From Comamonas sp. (lineage in GTDB: Bacteria; Pseudomonadota; Gammaproteobacteria; Burkholderiales; Burkholderiaceae_C): a stretch of DNA of 64,000 nucleotides. Made by a program: the position numbers and the translations under genes. Shown here piece after piece: positions 9,654 to 18,069 of this stretch; the stretch's first letter is position 1, and the number at the start of each line of letters is the position of its first letter. The notes under the pieces were generated by a model. That model saw only the letters and a program-made list of their open reading frames with translations. It was not told where the DNA came from and did no database searches. Location: assembly GCA_015478895.1 (NCBI GenBank), contig JADMKK010000057.1, positions 163,973-227,972 on the forward strand, given 5' to 3'.

Positions 9654-10286
9654 ATGGACCTAAAGCCACTGATTACCCTGGTTGCCATCGTCAACCCGCT
9701 GGCCATCGTGCCATTTTTCATTCACTACACGCAAGGATTTGACGCAGAGCAGCGTGCGCAGACCATTCGCACCGCTGCCTTCAGTGCGTTTGTGGTCATC
9801 GCTGCGTGTGCATTGATTGGCTTGCAGGTGCTGGATTTCTTCAACATCTCGCTGCAAAGCTTTCAGGTCGGCGGCGGATTGCTGCTGCTGCTGAGCGCCA
9901 TGAACATGCTCAACGCTCGCCCGGCAGAAGATCGCCCCCATGAGGCCGCGCTGGAAGCGGGCGCCGCTAAGGCCGCTATGGGCAACAGCATTGCGGTAGT
10001 TCCGCTGACGATTCCCTTGCTGACCGGGCCCGCCGCCATGTCGACCGTGGTGATTTATGCCGACCAAGCGGCCAGTTTTTGGCAGCACCTGGCCTTGGTG
10101 GGCTACGGCGTGGTCGTGGCTGTCTGCGTATGGGGCAGCTTTTCGATGGCCAAGCCGATTGCCCGCGTACTGGGCAAAACCGGCATCAATGTGATGACAC
10201 GCTTGATGGGTTTAATTCTGGCCGCCCTGGCCGTGGAGGTGATGGCGGGTGGCCTGATTAAAATTTTCCCGGTTTTGGCAGGCTAG
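9654..10286 (+). CDS. MarC family integral membrane protein
   Basis: Six-helix inner-membrane protein of 210 residues with the family signatures VAIVNPLAIVPFF near the N-terminus and PLTIPLLTGPAAMST in the middle. The name comes from the E. coli mar locus, but no antibiotic-resistance role is established for the family and none is implied. The ATG at 9654 places the first membrane helix directly at the N-terminus. Its stop codon shares the CTAG palindrome with the stop codon of the convergent hemerythrin gene. Confidence 0.85.
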   Translation: MDLKPLITLVAIVNPLAIVPFFIHYTQGFDAEQRAQTIRTAAFSAFVVIAACALIGLQVLDFFNISLQSFQVGGGLLLLLSAMNMLNARPAEDRPHEAALEAGAAKAAMGNSIAVVPLTIPLLTGPAAMSTVVIYADQAASFWQHLALVGYGVVVAVCVWGSFSMAKPIARVLGKTGINVMTRLMGLILAALAVEVMAGGLIKIFPVLAG

Positions 10287-10810
10287 GCCGCCGCCTGGGA
10301 TAAGGGCTCAACGCTATCTGTTGGTGTGTGGTGCTCTGCCGGACTGGAGCAAGCGCCGCCGCAACCATTGATAGCCTCAGCAGGCAGGCTCTCCGCATGC
10401 AGCACTTGGCCACTGTCGATATCAAAGCCGACCGCCGTCATGTGCTGGGCCAGTGCAGCATCCATGGTCTGGGCGTGGTAACTGAACCATGAGGCCAACT
10501 CTGGCGTCATGCCGCGAATCATCGTGAGATCACCATTTTCTGCACGCACTCGCCCTTCGCGCATGATGTCCAGCACCACTTTGTGCTGGGTGCTGTGGCA
10601 GTTGCCGGTGGTGAAACCTGTGGCTGCCATCCAGCGGTCTTCCTGTGCAAAGTGCTCGTTGGTATGTTCGATCAAACCGTTCCAGAGCGTGAGAAGTTGC
10701 GCATCTTGGGCAGACTCCACCTCGGCCAGCAGATCCACAAACTCGCGGTGGGTCTGATCCATTTCCGGAACTTCTAACTCCAGTTCCTTGCCCCATTGCA
10801 GCGTAGCCAT
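10283..10810 (-). CDS. Bacteriohemerythrin
   Basis: Cytoplasmic di-iron O2-binding protein. All seven iron ligands can be placed with normal spacing: H21, H53, E57 (HFAQE), H72, H76 (HSTQH), H112 and D117. Residues beyond about 135 form a low-complexity tail with a CGGAC motif. The start at 10810 (MATLQWGKEL) follows GGGAG; an upstream in-frame extension overlaps the promoter. An FNR-type site lies 65-78 bases upstream, consistent with oxygen control. Confidence 0.9.
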   Translation of the reverse strand: MATLQWGKELELEVPEMDQTHREFVDLLAEVESAQDAQLLTLWNGLIEHTNEHFAQEDRWMAATGFTTGNCHSTQHKVVLDIMREGRVRAENGDLTMIRGMTPELASWFSYHAQTMDAALAQHMTAVGFDIDSGQVLHAESLPAEAINGCGGACSSPAEHHTPTDSVEPLSQAAA

Positions 10811-10874
10811 ATCGCAACTCCCTGTGAATATTTGTTTCAAAGGCGCGAGCTTACGGAGGACGTTTGCGCAGATT

Positions 10875-10888
10875 TTGACAAAAATCAA
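10875..10888 (-). promoter_or_regulatory. FNR/Anr-like binding site upstream of bacteriohemerythrin
   Basis: Minus strand TTGATTTTTGTCAA matches the consensus TTGAT-N4-ATCAA at nine of ten positions. A weak -10-like TAAGCT follows 21 bases later, close to the spacing of a site centred at -41.5. The regulator itself is not in the window. Confidence 0.55.
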
Positions 10889-10936
10889 CACGCGCAAAGG
10901 ACGAGATTTTGACCTACAAGTTTTTAGCGATGGCGC

Positions 10937-10961
10937 AAAAAAAGCCCCGCAATGCGGGGCT
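10937..10961 (-). terminator. Rho-independent terminator of the Cys-repeat protein gene
   Basis: On the minus strand AGCCCCGC-ATT-GCGGGGCT is followed by seven U. It lies about 60 bases after the stop codon at 11023. A second 8-bp stem (AGAGGCTC/GAGCCTCT) sits between stop codon and terminator. Confidence 0.85.
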
Positions 10962-11022
10962 GGTAAAGCGGTGAACAGAGGCTCTTGATCAGAGCGTCAG
11001 AGCACTAGAGCCTCTACTCAAT

Positions 11023-11598
11023 TTATTGACCAAATTGGCGCTTGGCGTCATTGACGCAAGTGTCTTTTGCGTCGCCAGACATGGCATCGCAGCGCTCGCG
11101 GGCGGCTTTGTATTCTGCTTCGCGAACATTTTCAGCCGCATCTTTGCGCACTTCGGACACGTTAGCGCCCCGTGCATCGCCCATTTTGTTGTCAGTGCGC
11201 GCTTGATTTACTTTGGCAGCTTCCAACGCTTTGACCTGCTCGGCCTTGGCATCTTTGACGCAGACATCTTTGTCATTGCCCTTCAAATCGTCGCATTTTT
11301 CTTTGGCGACATCATAGGCAGCATCGGCCTTGGCTTTGGCCACATCGTGCCGGTTCTTGTCCGAGCCGTCACGGCGGAAATTCAGTTCAGCTTCGGCTAC
11401 TTTTTCACGGCCTTTGGCTTCTTTTTCGCACACGTCCTTGGCATTGCCCGACATGGATTTACATTGGTCCTTGGCGGCTTTGTAATCAGCGGTGATGCGG
11501 TCTTTTTCTAGTTTGAAATCGTTGGAAGTCTGCGCGAAAGCTGATGTCGCCATGACAGCAGCGGCGGCCACCGCCATAAGTTGGGGCATAAATTGCAT
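11023..11598 (-). CDS. Periplasmic protein with three Cys-pair repeats
   Basis: I do not recognise a named function. The 191-residue protein has a signal peptide (cleavage likely after AFA, residue 22) and three repeats of C-x10-C followed by an Ala/Lys/Asp-rich helix: C46/C57, C102/C113 and C170/C181, each with a G-x-x-KD-x-C core. It is highly charged and probably helical, with each pair able to form a disulfide. The start at 11598 was chosen because the signal peptide begins there. It lies downstream of a CsbD-type gene on the same strand, suggesting stress-related envelope expression (inference). Confidence 0.8.
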   Translation of the reverse strand: MQFMPQLMAVAAAAVMATSAFAQTSNDFKLEKDRITADYKAAKDQCKSMSGNAKDVCEKEAKGREKVAEAELNFRRDGSDKNRHDVAKAKADAAYDVAKEKCDDLKGNDKDVCVKDAKAEQVKALEAAKVNQARTDNKMGDARGANVSEVRKDAAENVREAEYKAARERCDAMSGDAKDTCVNDAKRQFGQ

Positions 11599-11668
11599 AG
11601 GTAATCCTTGGCTTGAAGCGTTAAAAACGCATGGGCCAGGACGGCCCATGCTGACGGCATAGAGCGCG

Positions 11669-11887
11669 TTATTCGTCCCAGCGAAAGTCGGGATTGCGCG
11701 TTTGCCAATCGGTCAACTGCTTTTCAGCTTCATCTTTGGCAATACCATGCCGCTCTTGCAGCTTGCCCACGAATTGATCGCGCTTTCCGGCGACTACATC
11801 GACATCATCATCGGTCAGCTTGCCCCACTGCTCGCGCATTTTTCCCTTGAATTGCTTCCAGTTTCCTGCGACACGATCTTCATTCAT
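11669..11887 (-). CDS. CsbD family small stress protein
   Basis: A 72-residue hydrophilic protein beginning MNEDRVAGNWKQFKGKMREQ, with the CsbD/YjbJ pattern of W-K-x-x-KGK near the start, LTDDD and a second KLQERHG-type repeat. CsbD proteins are abundant general-stress proteins of unknown biochemical role. It lies 70 bases upstream of the Cys-repeat gene on the same strand and may share its transcript. Confidence 0.92.
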   Translation of the reverse strand: MNEDRVAGNWKQFKGKMREQWGKLTDDDVDVVAGKRDQFVGKLQERHGIAKDEAEKQLTDWQTRNPDFRWDE

Positions 11888-12070
11888 AGCGACTCCTTGA
11901 AGAAAATTTGGGGAGATGAATGAAAGCGAATTCGCCCGTTAAAGGCTGTTATTCACTTTCCATTCGGCACACATCAAATTTAAAGGAATGCAATTTTTTG
12001 TGGCGTAGTCAATACAGGCGATAAACGGTCGGAATGTACCTACCAAAACATCTATAGTTCAGCGCCGTTT

Positions 12071-12730
12071 TTACGGCGAAACCACAGTCTGGAGCCATGC
12101 ATTGAGCTGGATGCCAATGTCGTCCACGCCCCGTGTCAAGGCTTGCACGCCAGCGGCTGCATTGCTTGCTGTAGCGACAGGGCGTGCTTCAAACAAGCGC
12201 TGTGCCATCAGCACATCACCTTGCGCAGCTGGATTGACCAGCGTGGCGCGCACGCGCACCCAGCCCGCGCTTTGCTGGGCCTCGGAGAACACGTGACTAA
12301 ATTCTTCCAGCGCCAGCCGCAATACAGGCACTTGGCGTCCTTGCACGGAAGGCGCAATGACGCCCGCCTCCGCCGACAGCACCACCCGGCCTCCCTGGCT
12401 TAAATGCTCTCGCAAGCGCTGTTGCACCATTTGGCTGGGTGGCAGACTCCAGCGCGCTTGCGTATAGGCGTGGAGCACTTGGGCATCCGCATAGGCCAAG
12501 CGGTAGCGCACCGCCATATTGCCTTCTGCCTGCAACGGCGCCTGTATGTCTGCCAGCGCCACAGGCATCAATCCAGTCGCACTCACGGCAGGACGCAGCG
12601 CGGGGACAGCACCCAAGTCATAGCGCACCACCGGCTGCGGCGGAGAGGGCAACGCAGAGCAGCCCACCAAGGCGGCGCACAGTGCCATGCCACAGGCCTT
12701 GGCAGTCCAATGAAAATTGTGGTTTTGCAT
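12071..12730 (-). CDS. ABC-type transport auxiliary lipoprotein (PqiC-like)
   Basis: A 219-residue outer-membrane lipoprotein candidate: hydrophobic signal with the lipobox LVGC (acylated C24), followed by a PqiC/ABC-auxiliary domain (VRYDLG near the start, VRYRLAYAD in the middle). It is the last gene of a four-gene MCE-type lipid transporter operon (permease, ATPase, MlaD-like, lipoprotein), separated from the MlaD-like gene by 12 bases. Its expected role is to receive or hand over lipid at the outer membrane; the transport direction is unknown. Confidence 0.85.
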   Translation of the reverse strand: MQNHNFHWTAKACGMALCAALVGCSALPSPPQPVVRYDLGAVPALRPAVSATGLMPVALADIQAPLQAEGNMAVRYRLAYADAQVLHAYTQARWSLPPSQMVQQRLREHLSQGGRVVLSAEAGVIAPSVQGRQVPVLRLALEEFSHVFSEAQQSAGWVRVRATLVNPAAQGDVLMAQRLFEARPVATASNAAAGVQALTRGVDDIGIQLNAWLQTVVSP

Positions 12731-12742
12731 GGTGCAGATTCC

Positions 12743-13738
12743 TTAACGAGACGGCTGTGGTGCCACAAAACCAGGTTCACCCGGGCCCGGCTGCCCGCCA
12801 CCAACACCGTAAATCAATGACTGGGGGTTATCACCAATCCCTGAGACGGCACTGCCCAACTGGCGTGCGGCGGACGATACATCGCTGGCGGCCTGGCTGA
12901 TGCTGGGCAGGGCCGCGCGATCAAAGCGCTCCGCCGCGCGCGCCATGGACTGCGTGCCTCGATTAATTTGCTCCAAGGCACCGCCCGGCCCTTGCACATT
13001 GGCTGTGAGGTTGCGCACATCTTGCGCCAACGCCCCAGCCTCTCGCCCTGCCAGCTCCATGGCTTGCATGGCTCTGCGGGCGTCTTGCGCCATCGCAGGA
13101 AATTGCTCGACCGCTGGCGCGACCTGTTCACGCAGCGTCGTATTCATGGTCTTGGCAACCTCACTGACATTGCTGGTGGCCTGCGTCATATTCTCCAGCA
13201 CCTCGCTAAAACGCGCCTGGTTGTCATCACCCAGCAATTCATTGATGCGTTTGGTGGCTTCATCCACCTTGGCCAAGATGGTCATGCCCTGGTCGGCCAG
13301 GACGCTGAGCGGGGAGGATTTCAGCGGCAACCGTGGCAAACCACTTTCACCACGCGGCAACTCTGTTACGGCGGTCGTGGCGATCGTGCTCGTAATGTCA
13401 TCCAACTGAATGTGCGCAATCCCGGTCACACCTTGGTAGCCCAGCATGGCGAAGGTTCCCGTCGTCGAAATCGGAGCGCTGCTATCGACCTGAATTCGAA
13501 TCAGCACATTGCCTGCAGCCTGCTGGTCAAAGCTGATGCTCTTGACCTTGCCAACTGCGACACCCTTGTAGCGCACGGTAGCTTGCTGCTGCAAGCCACT
13601 GATGGCATCGGCCGTGGACAGCTCGTACTCGGTATACGCATGCTGATCGCGGGATAACCATAGCGCCAGAGCCGCAAGCAAGGTGATCAAGGCCAGCACA
13701 AAAACGCCGGCTGCCATGGCATGGGATTTATTTTCCAT
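12743..13738 (-). CDS. MlaD/MCE-domain lipid transport protein
   Basis: Periplasmic substrate-binding subunit anchored in the inner membrane. The 331 residues comprise one membrane helix (about 11-29), an MCE domain (about 38-120, with VRYKGVAVGKV and the GYQGVTGIAHIQL loop) and a long helical stretch to about 300 that may form a tube or coiled coil. The ATG at 13738 lies one base from the end of the ATPase gene, so translational coupling is likely. It is longer than canonical E. coli MlaD and closer to stand-alone MCE proteins of Burkholderiales. Confidence 0.9.
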   Translation of the reverse strand: MENKSHAMAAGVFVLALITLLAALALWLSRDQHAYTEYELSTADAISGLQQQATVRYKGVAVGKVKSISFDQQAAGNVLIRIQVDSSAPISTTGTFAMLGYQGVTGIAHIQLDDITSTIATTAVTELPRGESGLPRLPLKSSPLSVLADQGMTILAKVDEATKRINELLGDDNQARFSEVLENMTQATSNVSEVAKTMNTTLREQVAPAVEQFPAMAQDARRAMQAMELAGREAGALAQDVRNLTANVQGPGGALEQINRGTQSMARAAERFDRAALPSISQAASDVSSAARQLGSAVSGIGDNPQSLIYGVGGGQPGPGEPGFVAPQPSR

Positions 13739-13739
13739 C

Positions 13740-14540
13740 TCAGTGTCCTCCTTGCGGTACTGGAGCCATAGCGCGCCTGCCGCGTTCGCCTTGGAAGAAA
13801 GTCTCAATAAAAGGGTGCTGAAACTGCGCGACTTCGCGTGGCGTTCCGGTCACGATCACCCGCTTTTCAGCCAGCACTGCTACGCGGCTGGACAGTGCAA
13901 ACAAGGTGTCCAGATCGTGCGTCACCATGATCACGGTCAGACCCAGTTCGCCATGCAACTCGCGCAATAACGCACAGAATTCGTCAGAACTGGTGGGATC
14001 AAGTCCCGCTGTGGGCTCATCCAATAACAGCAATGGTGGGTCCATGATCAGGGCGCGCGCCAGCGCCGCACGCTTGACCATGCCGCCGGACAAATCAGCG
14101 GGCATGCGGGTGGCATGTTCCGGTTTCAACCCCACCATCTGCAGCTTGATCATGGCGGCTTCACGCACCATGTCGTCGGGCAGTGTGGCCTGCTCGCGCA
14201 ATGCAAAGCCGATGTTGTCCAGCACATTGAAAGCGGAGTACAGCGCGCCATGCTGAAACAGCATGCCCACGCGCGCGGCAGCGCCTTCGCCGCACATCTT
14301 CGCTGCAGGCCGGCCCAAGGCCGTCACCGTACCTTTGCCGGGCTGCAGCAGTCCTAAAATTTGTCGCAGCAACACGGTCTTGCCCGTGCCGGAGCCGCCC
14401 ACGATGGACAGCATCTCGCCCTTTTCCACTGTCAGATCCAAGTTTTCATGCACGGCAAAAGCTTGGTCGCCTTGACCAAAGATGCTCCACAGCTTGTCAA
14501 CGACAACGACGGGTTCAGCGGGTGATTGCGTATGCGCCAT
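13740..14540 (-). CDS. MlaF-like ABC transporter ATPase
   Basis: Cytoplasmic ATPase of the MCE transporter, 266 residues. Walker A is GGSGTGKT (48-55), the signature is LSGGMVKR, and Walker B is LLLLDEPTAGLD with a following H-loop MVTHDLD. The GMVKR form of the signature is typical of Mla-type ATPases. It lies between permease and MlaD-like genes with gaps of only 1-3 bases. Confidence 0.92.
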   Translation of the reverse strand: MAHTQSPAEPVVVVDKLWSIFGQGDQAFAVHENLDLTVEKGEMLSIVGGSGTGKTVLLRQILGLLQPGKGTVTALGRPAAKMCGEGAAARVGMLFQHGALYSAFNVLDNIGFALREQATLPDDMVREAAMIKLQMVGLKPEHATRMPADLSGGMVKRAALARALIMDPPLLLLDEPTAGLDPTSSDEFCALLRELHGELGLTVIMVTHDLDTLFALSSRVAVLAEKRVIVTGTPREVAQFQHPFIETFFQGERGRRAMAPVPQGGH

Positions 14541-14543
14541 GAC

Positions 14544-15671
14544 TTAGAAACCTACGTCCTTGAAAGCAATCGCAAAGATCGCATCCACAATGATGACCAT
14601 GGTGATGGACGACACTACCGAGGCGGTGGTTCCCGCCCCCAGGCTTTGGGTATTGGGCTCCACCCGCAACCCCCAATGGCTGCCAATCAGTGCAATAAAG
14701 ATGCCGAACACCACGGATTTCGCCATGGACAGGCCCAAGTTACCGATCTGCACTGCATCCGGCAGCGCCTGAAGGAAGTAACCGGCGGAAATGCCCATGG
14801 TCAAGTCAGCGGCCAGCATGCCGCCCGCCAAGGCAGCCAATGTGGTCCACAAACTCACCAGTGGCATGGCAACAGCCAGTGCGATGGCGCGTGGCATGAC
14901 CAGCCTGAAGCCGTGGCGTATGCCCATCACCTGCATGGCATCGAGCTCTTCCGTCACGCGCATGACGCCGATTTGTGCCGTGATCGCCGAGCCCGTGCGA
15001 CCGGCCACCAAAATAGCAGCCAGCAGCGGCCCCAGCTCCCGGATAAGAGAAATGCCCAAAATATCGACAATGAAGGCCTCTGCCCCAAACTGGCGCAGTT
15101 GCAGCGCCATCAGATAGGCCAAGACCACACCGATCAAAAAACCGACCAGTGCCGTAATGGGCAGCGCCGTCGCCCCCATGCTGTAGAGATGACCGGTGAT
15201 ATCGCGCCACGGCCCTTTGTGCGGTTGCCGCGCCAAACGCAACAAGTCCAGCACCAGTTGTCCAATCAGCTCCACCAGATGCTTGAAGTGATCAATGCCA
15301 TGCAATACCAGCAAGCCCAGCGCGTTGATCCGATCATTCAGACCCAGCCGCTGCGGCCTGGGTGGTGGTATTTGGCCAAAACGCTCCATGCGCGCCAGCA
15401 TGGCGCGCTGGGCATCGGTGGTTTTGAGCCGGACTGGGAGTTGGCGCTGCCAATGGCTCCAGAGCAATTGCGCGCCAATATGGTCCAGCCACGCAAGCTC
15501 GCGCAAATCCCAGCCTGCTTGACCATTGGCGGAGTGCTCGCGCAGTGCTTTTTGTACCGATTCCCACTGCCGCCTGTCGCCCAGCTCGGCAGCGCCCCAT
15601 CGCCCGTGCAGTTGCACCCATGTGCCTTCGGCATCGGAGTGCGTGTGCAAGCTGGGGGAGGTTTTATTCAT
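14544..15671 (-). CDS. MlaE-like permease with N-terminal STAS domain
   Basis: Inner-membrane permease of the MCE transporter. Residues about 10-95 look like an MlaB-type STAS domain (HGRWGAAEL, WDLRELAWLDHIGAQLL), followed by the MlaE domain (VGFLIGVVLAY, RELGPLLAAILVAGRTGSA, EELDAMQVMGI). The fusion replaces a separate MlaB. The ATG at 15671 is preferred; a GTG at 15707 is possible and neither has a good Shine-Dalgarno. First gene of the operon, divergent from the GMC oxidoreductase. Confidence 0.88.
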   Translation of the reverse strand: MNKTSPSLHTHSDAEGTWVQLHGRWGAAELGDRRQWESVQKALREHSANGQAGWDLRELAWLDHIGAQLLWSHWQRQLPVRLKTTDAQRAMLARMERFGQIPPPRPQRLGLNDRINALGLLVLHGIDHFKHLVELIGQLVLDLLRLARQPHKGPWRDITGHLYSMGATALPITALVGFLIGVVLAYLMALQLRQFGAEAFIVDILGISLIRELGPLLAAILVAGRTGSAITAQIGVMRVTEELDAMQVMGIRHGFRLVMPRAIALAVAMPLVSLWTTLAALAGGMLAADLTMGISAGYFLQALPDAVQIGNLGLSMAKSVVFGIFIALIGSHWGLRVEPNTQSLGAGTTASVVSSITMVIIVDAIFAIAFKDVGF

Positions 15672-15934
15672 GCGGTAGAGAAATTGGAAAGTGTGCGCGG
15701 TGATCACACGAGCTTACAAGCTGTGCCCGCCGCCCCAGACAGCGCAAGGCGCTGCTGCATGTCAGCCAACAGGGTACAGAAGATTGGCTACGGTTTGTAT
15801 CACAGCAGTGTCGCAACAGCGGGTGGGACTACACGCTTTCCCTATCGACACGTGGTTCTCCATGCCCACAATGATCTCTCTCGCGATGTCCATTTTGGAT
15901 AAGCAATTTAGCCGGTTTGACCGGCGTGGCCTTC

Positions 15935-17680
15935 ATGAGCGAAACCACTTTCGACTACATCGTCATCGGCGGCGGTACGGCGGGTTCCCTGCTGTGTAAC
16001 CGCCTCAGTGCAGACCGTAACAACCGCGTACTTCTGCTGGAAGCGGGCCGCAAAGATGACTATCACTGGATTCACATCCCCGTAGGCTATCTCCACTGCA
16101 TCGGCAACCCTCGCACGGACTGGCTCTACCAGACCCAACCCGATCCGGGACTCAACGGCCGCAGCTTGCGCTATCCGCGTGGCAAGACGCTGGGGGGCAG
16201 CTCCAGCATTAACGGCATGATTTACATGCGCGGCCAGGCACGCGATTACGAGCAATGGGCCCAGTTGACGGGCGATGACAACTGGCGCTGGGACAACGTG
16301 CTGCCCGCCTTCAAAAAACACGAAAGCCACTGGCGCCTCGATGAAGGCCAGCCCCATGACGAAGCTTTTGCTGCCCTGCACGGCAACAAGGGCGAGTGGC
16401 GTGTGGAAAAGCAGCGCCTGCGCTGGGATTTGCTCGATGCCTTCTCTCAAGCGGCGCAGCAAGCTGGCATCCCTGCCACAGACGACTTCAACCGGGGCGA
16501 CAACGAAGGTGTCGGCTACTTTGAAGTCAACCAGAAAAATGGCTGGCGCTGGAACACGGCCAAGGCCTTTTTGCGCCCGAAATGCTACGCGCGCACCAAT
16601 TTTGAAATGTGGACCATGGCGCATGCCAAACGCCTGATCCTGGCGCGCCAGGATGACGGCAGCCTGCGCTGCACGGGCGTCAAGGTGTGGGATGGCACAG
16701 AGATCGTGCAGCTGACCGCCACCCAAGAAGTGCTCGTGTGCGCCGGCGCCATTAACTCCCCACAGCTGCTGCAACTGTCTGGCATTGGCCCTGCGCAACT
16801 GCTGCGCGACAACGGCATTCCCGTCATGCTCGACGCCCCCGGCGTCGGCGCCAATTTGCAAGACCACCTGCAGATACGCTCCATCTACAAAGTACACGGT
16901 GCCAAGACCCTCAATACCCTGTCTGCCAGCACCATGGGCAAGGCACGCATGGGGCTGGAGTACCTGCTGCATCGAACCGGGCCGATGAGCATGGCACCCT
17001 CACAACTGGGCGCCTTCACCCGCAGCCATCCAGCCATGGAGCACCCCAATCTGGAATACCACGTGCAGCCCTTGTCGCTGGAAGCGTTTGGCGAGCCACT
17101 GCACCCATTTCCGGCCTTCACCGCCAGCGTGTGCAACCTCAACCCAACCAGCCGCGGCACGGTGCAGATACAAAGTCACAATTTCCAGGACCCTCCAGCG
17201 ATTACGCCCAACTATCTCAGTACCGCCGAAGACCGCCAAGTGGCCACCGACAGCCTGCGCGTCACGCGGCGCATTGTCAGCCAGCCTGCTTTGGCGGCTT
17301 ATCAGCCCGAGGAATACAAACCCGGCCTGCAGTACCAGACCGATGAAGAGCTGGCCCGCCTGGCAGGCGACATTGCCACTACCATCTTTCACCCGGTTGG
17401 CACCACCAAGATGGGCCACAAAAATGACCCGATGGCCGTGCTGGACAGCCAACTGCGCGTGCGTGGCATAGCAGGTTTGCGCGTGGTCGATGCAGGCGCC
17501 ATGCCCACCATCACCAGTGGCAACACCAACAGCCCCACCTTGATGATGGCCGAGAAAGCCGCGCAATGGATTCGCGCCGAACGCAAGCTGCGCGAGCCCG
17601 CCCACACGGCTGCGGCCCTGCCTGCATCGCGCACAGAGTCAGTACCGGCGCCCGCAGATGCCACGCCTCTGACCATCTAA
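15935..17680 (+). CDS. GMC family FAD-dependent oxidoreductase
   Basis: Flavoprotein of the glucose-methanol-choline family, 581 residues. The FAD-binding loop VIGGGTAGS is at residues 10-18, GMC signature 1 is in RGKTLGGSSSINGMIYMRG, signature 2 is in GAINSPQLLQLSGIGP, and the C-terminal active-site region has FHPVGTTKMG and SGNTNSPT. The substrate is probably an alcohol or choline-like compound but cannot be named. The last 30 residues are a family-atypical Ala/Pro-rich tail. The stop codon abuts a long palindromic repeat. Confidence 0.92.
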   Translation: MSETTFDYIVIGGGTAGSLLCNRLSADRNNRVLLLEAGRKDDYHWIHIPVGYLHCIGNPRTDWLYQTQPDPGLNGRSLRYPRGKTLGGSSSINGMIYMRGQARDYEQWAQLTGDDNWRWDNVLPAFKKHESHWRLDEGQPHDEAFAALHGNKGEWRVEKQRLRWDLLDAFSQAAQQAGIPATDDFNRGDNEGVGYFEVNQKNGWRWNTAKAFLRPKCYARTNFEMWTMAHAKRLILARQDDGSLRCTGVKVWDGTEIVQLTATQEVLVCAGAINSPQLLQLSGIGPAQLLRDNGIPVMLDAPGVGANLQDHLQIRSIYKVHGAKTLNTLSASTMGKARMGLEYLLHRTGPMSMAPSQLGAFTRSHPAMEHPNLEYHVQPLSLEAFGEPLHPFPAFTASVCNLNPTSRGTVQIQSHNFQDPPAITPNYLSTAEDRQVATDSLRVTRRIVSQPALAAYQPEEYKPGLQYQTDEELARLAGDIATTIFHPVGTTKMGHKNDPMAVLDSQLRVRGIAGLRVVDAGAMPTITSGNTNSPTLMMAEKAAQWIRAERKLREPAHTAAALPASRTESVPAPADATPLTI

Positions 17681-17770
17681 AAAGATAGCGGCTTGCCGTT
17701 GTTAATCAAAGAGTTCAGATAGATTAATGACTGAAGTGCTTGAATGACCACGGCGAGCAGCTCACTTTTT
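17679..17770. repeat. Long palindromic (MITE/REP-like) repeat, copy 2
   Basis: Ends AAAAAGATAGCGGC and GCAGCTCACTTTTT; starts within the GMC oxidoreductase stop codon. Same family as 8696, 21516, 29455 and 52791. The rest of the gene-free stretch 17771-18069 holds only an orphan terminator (17991-18020). Small open frames there have no supporting features. Confidence 0.7.
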
Positions 17771-17990
17771 AGCGACACAAGCACCAGCGATGTCCAGAAA
17801 ATCATTTTGCTTGTGGGCACCTCCTACAAGTGCTTGCGGGAAATCCCCGATGCACCATGACAGCGCAGGGCTTACAGTGCACCCACTCTACTGCGCACCA
17901 AGGTGTGGCAGCCAGGAGGGTCCGAGGAGACAACTCGATCCACAACCAGACCAATATCTAAAAAGCATCCGCCAATGAGATGCCTTTCCA

Positions 17991-18020
17991 AAGCGCCGGC
18001 ACCCCCGGCGCTTTTTGTTT
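17991..18020 (+). terminator. Rho-independent terminator upstream of the TauE-like gene
   Basis: AAGCGCCGG-caccc-CCGGCGCTT followed by a T run, on the plus strand. It lies 310 bases after the GMC stop and 50 bases before the TauE-like start, so it either ends the long GMC transcript or belongs to an unannotated short RNA. Confidence 0.8.
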
Positions 18021-18069
18021 GGGCTGTTGACAGCTTTCTCCCCCCACGCCAACGCACAATGCGCCGTAT

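Noticed and set aside
14526..15902. A 458-codon plus-strand open frame across the MlaE-like gene
   Set aside because: Antisense shadow; the opposite frame encodes a full STAS-MlaE protein within a four-gene operon.
17790..17978. A 62-codon plus-strand frame between the GMC and TauE-like genes
   Set aside because: No Shine-Dalgarno, atypical Pro/Cys/His-rich composition and no recognisable feature.
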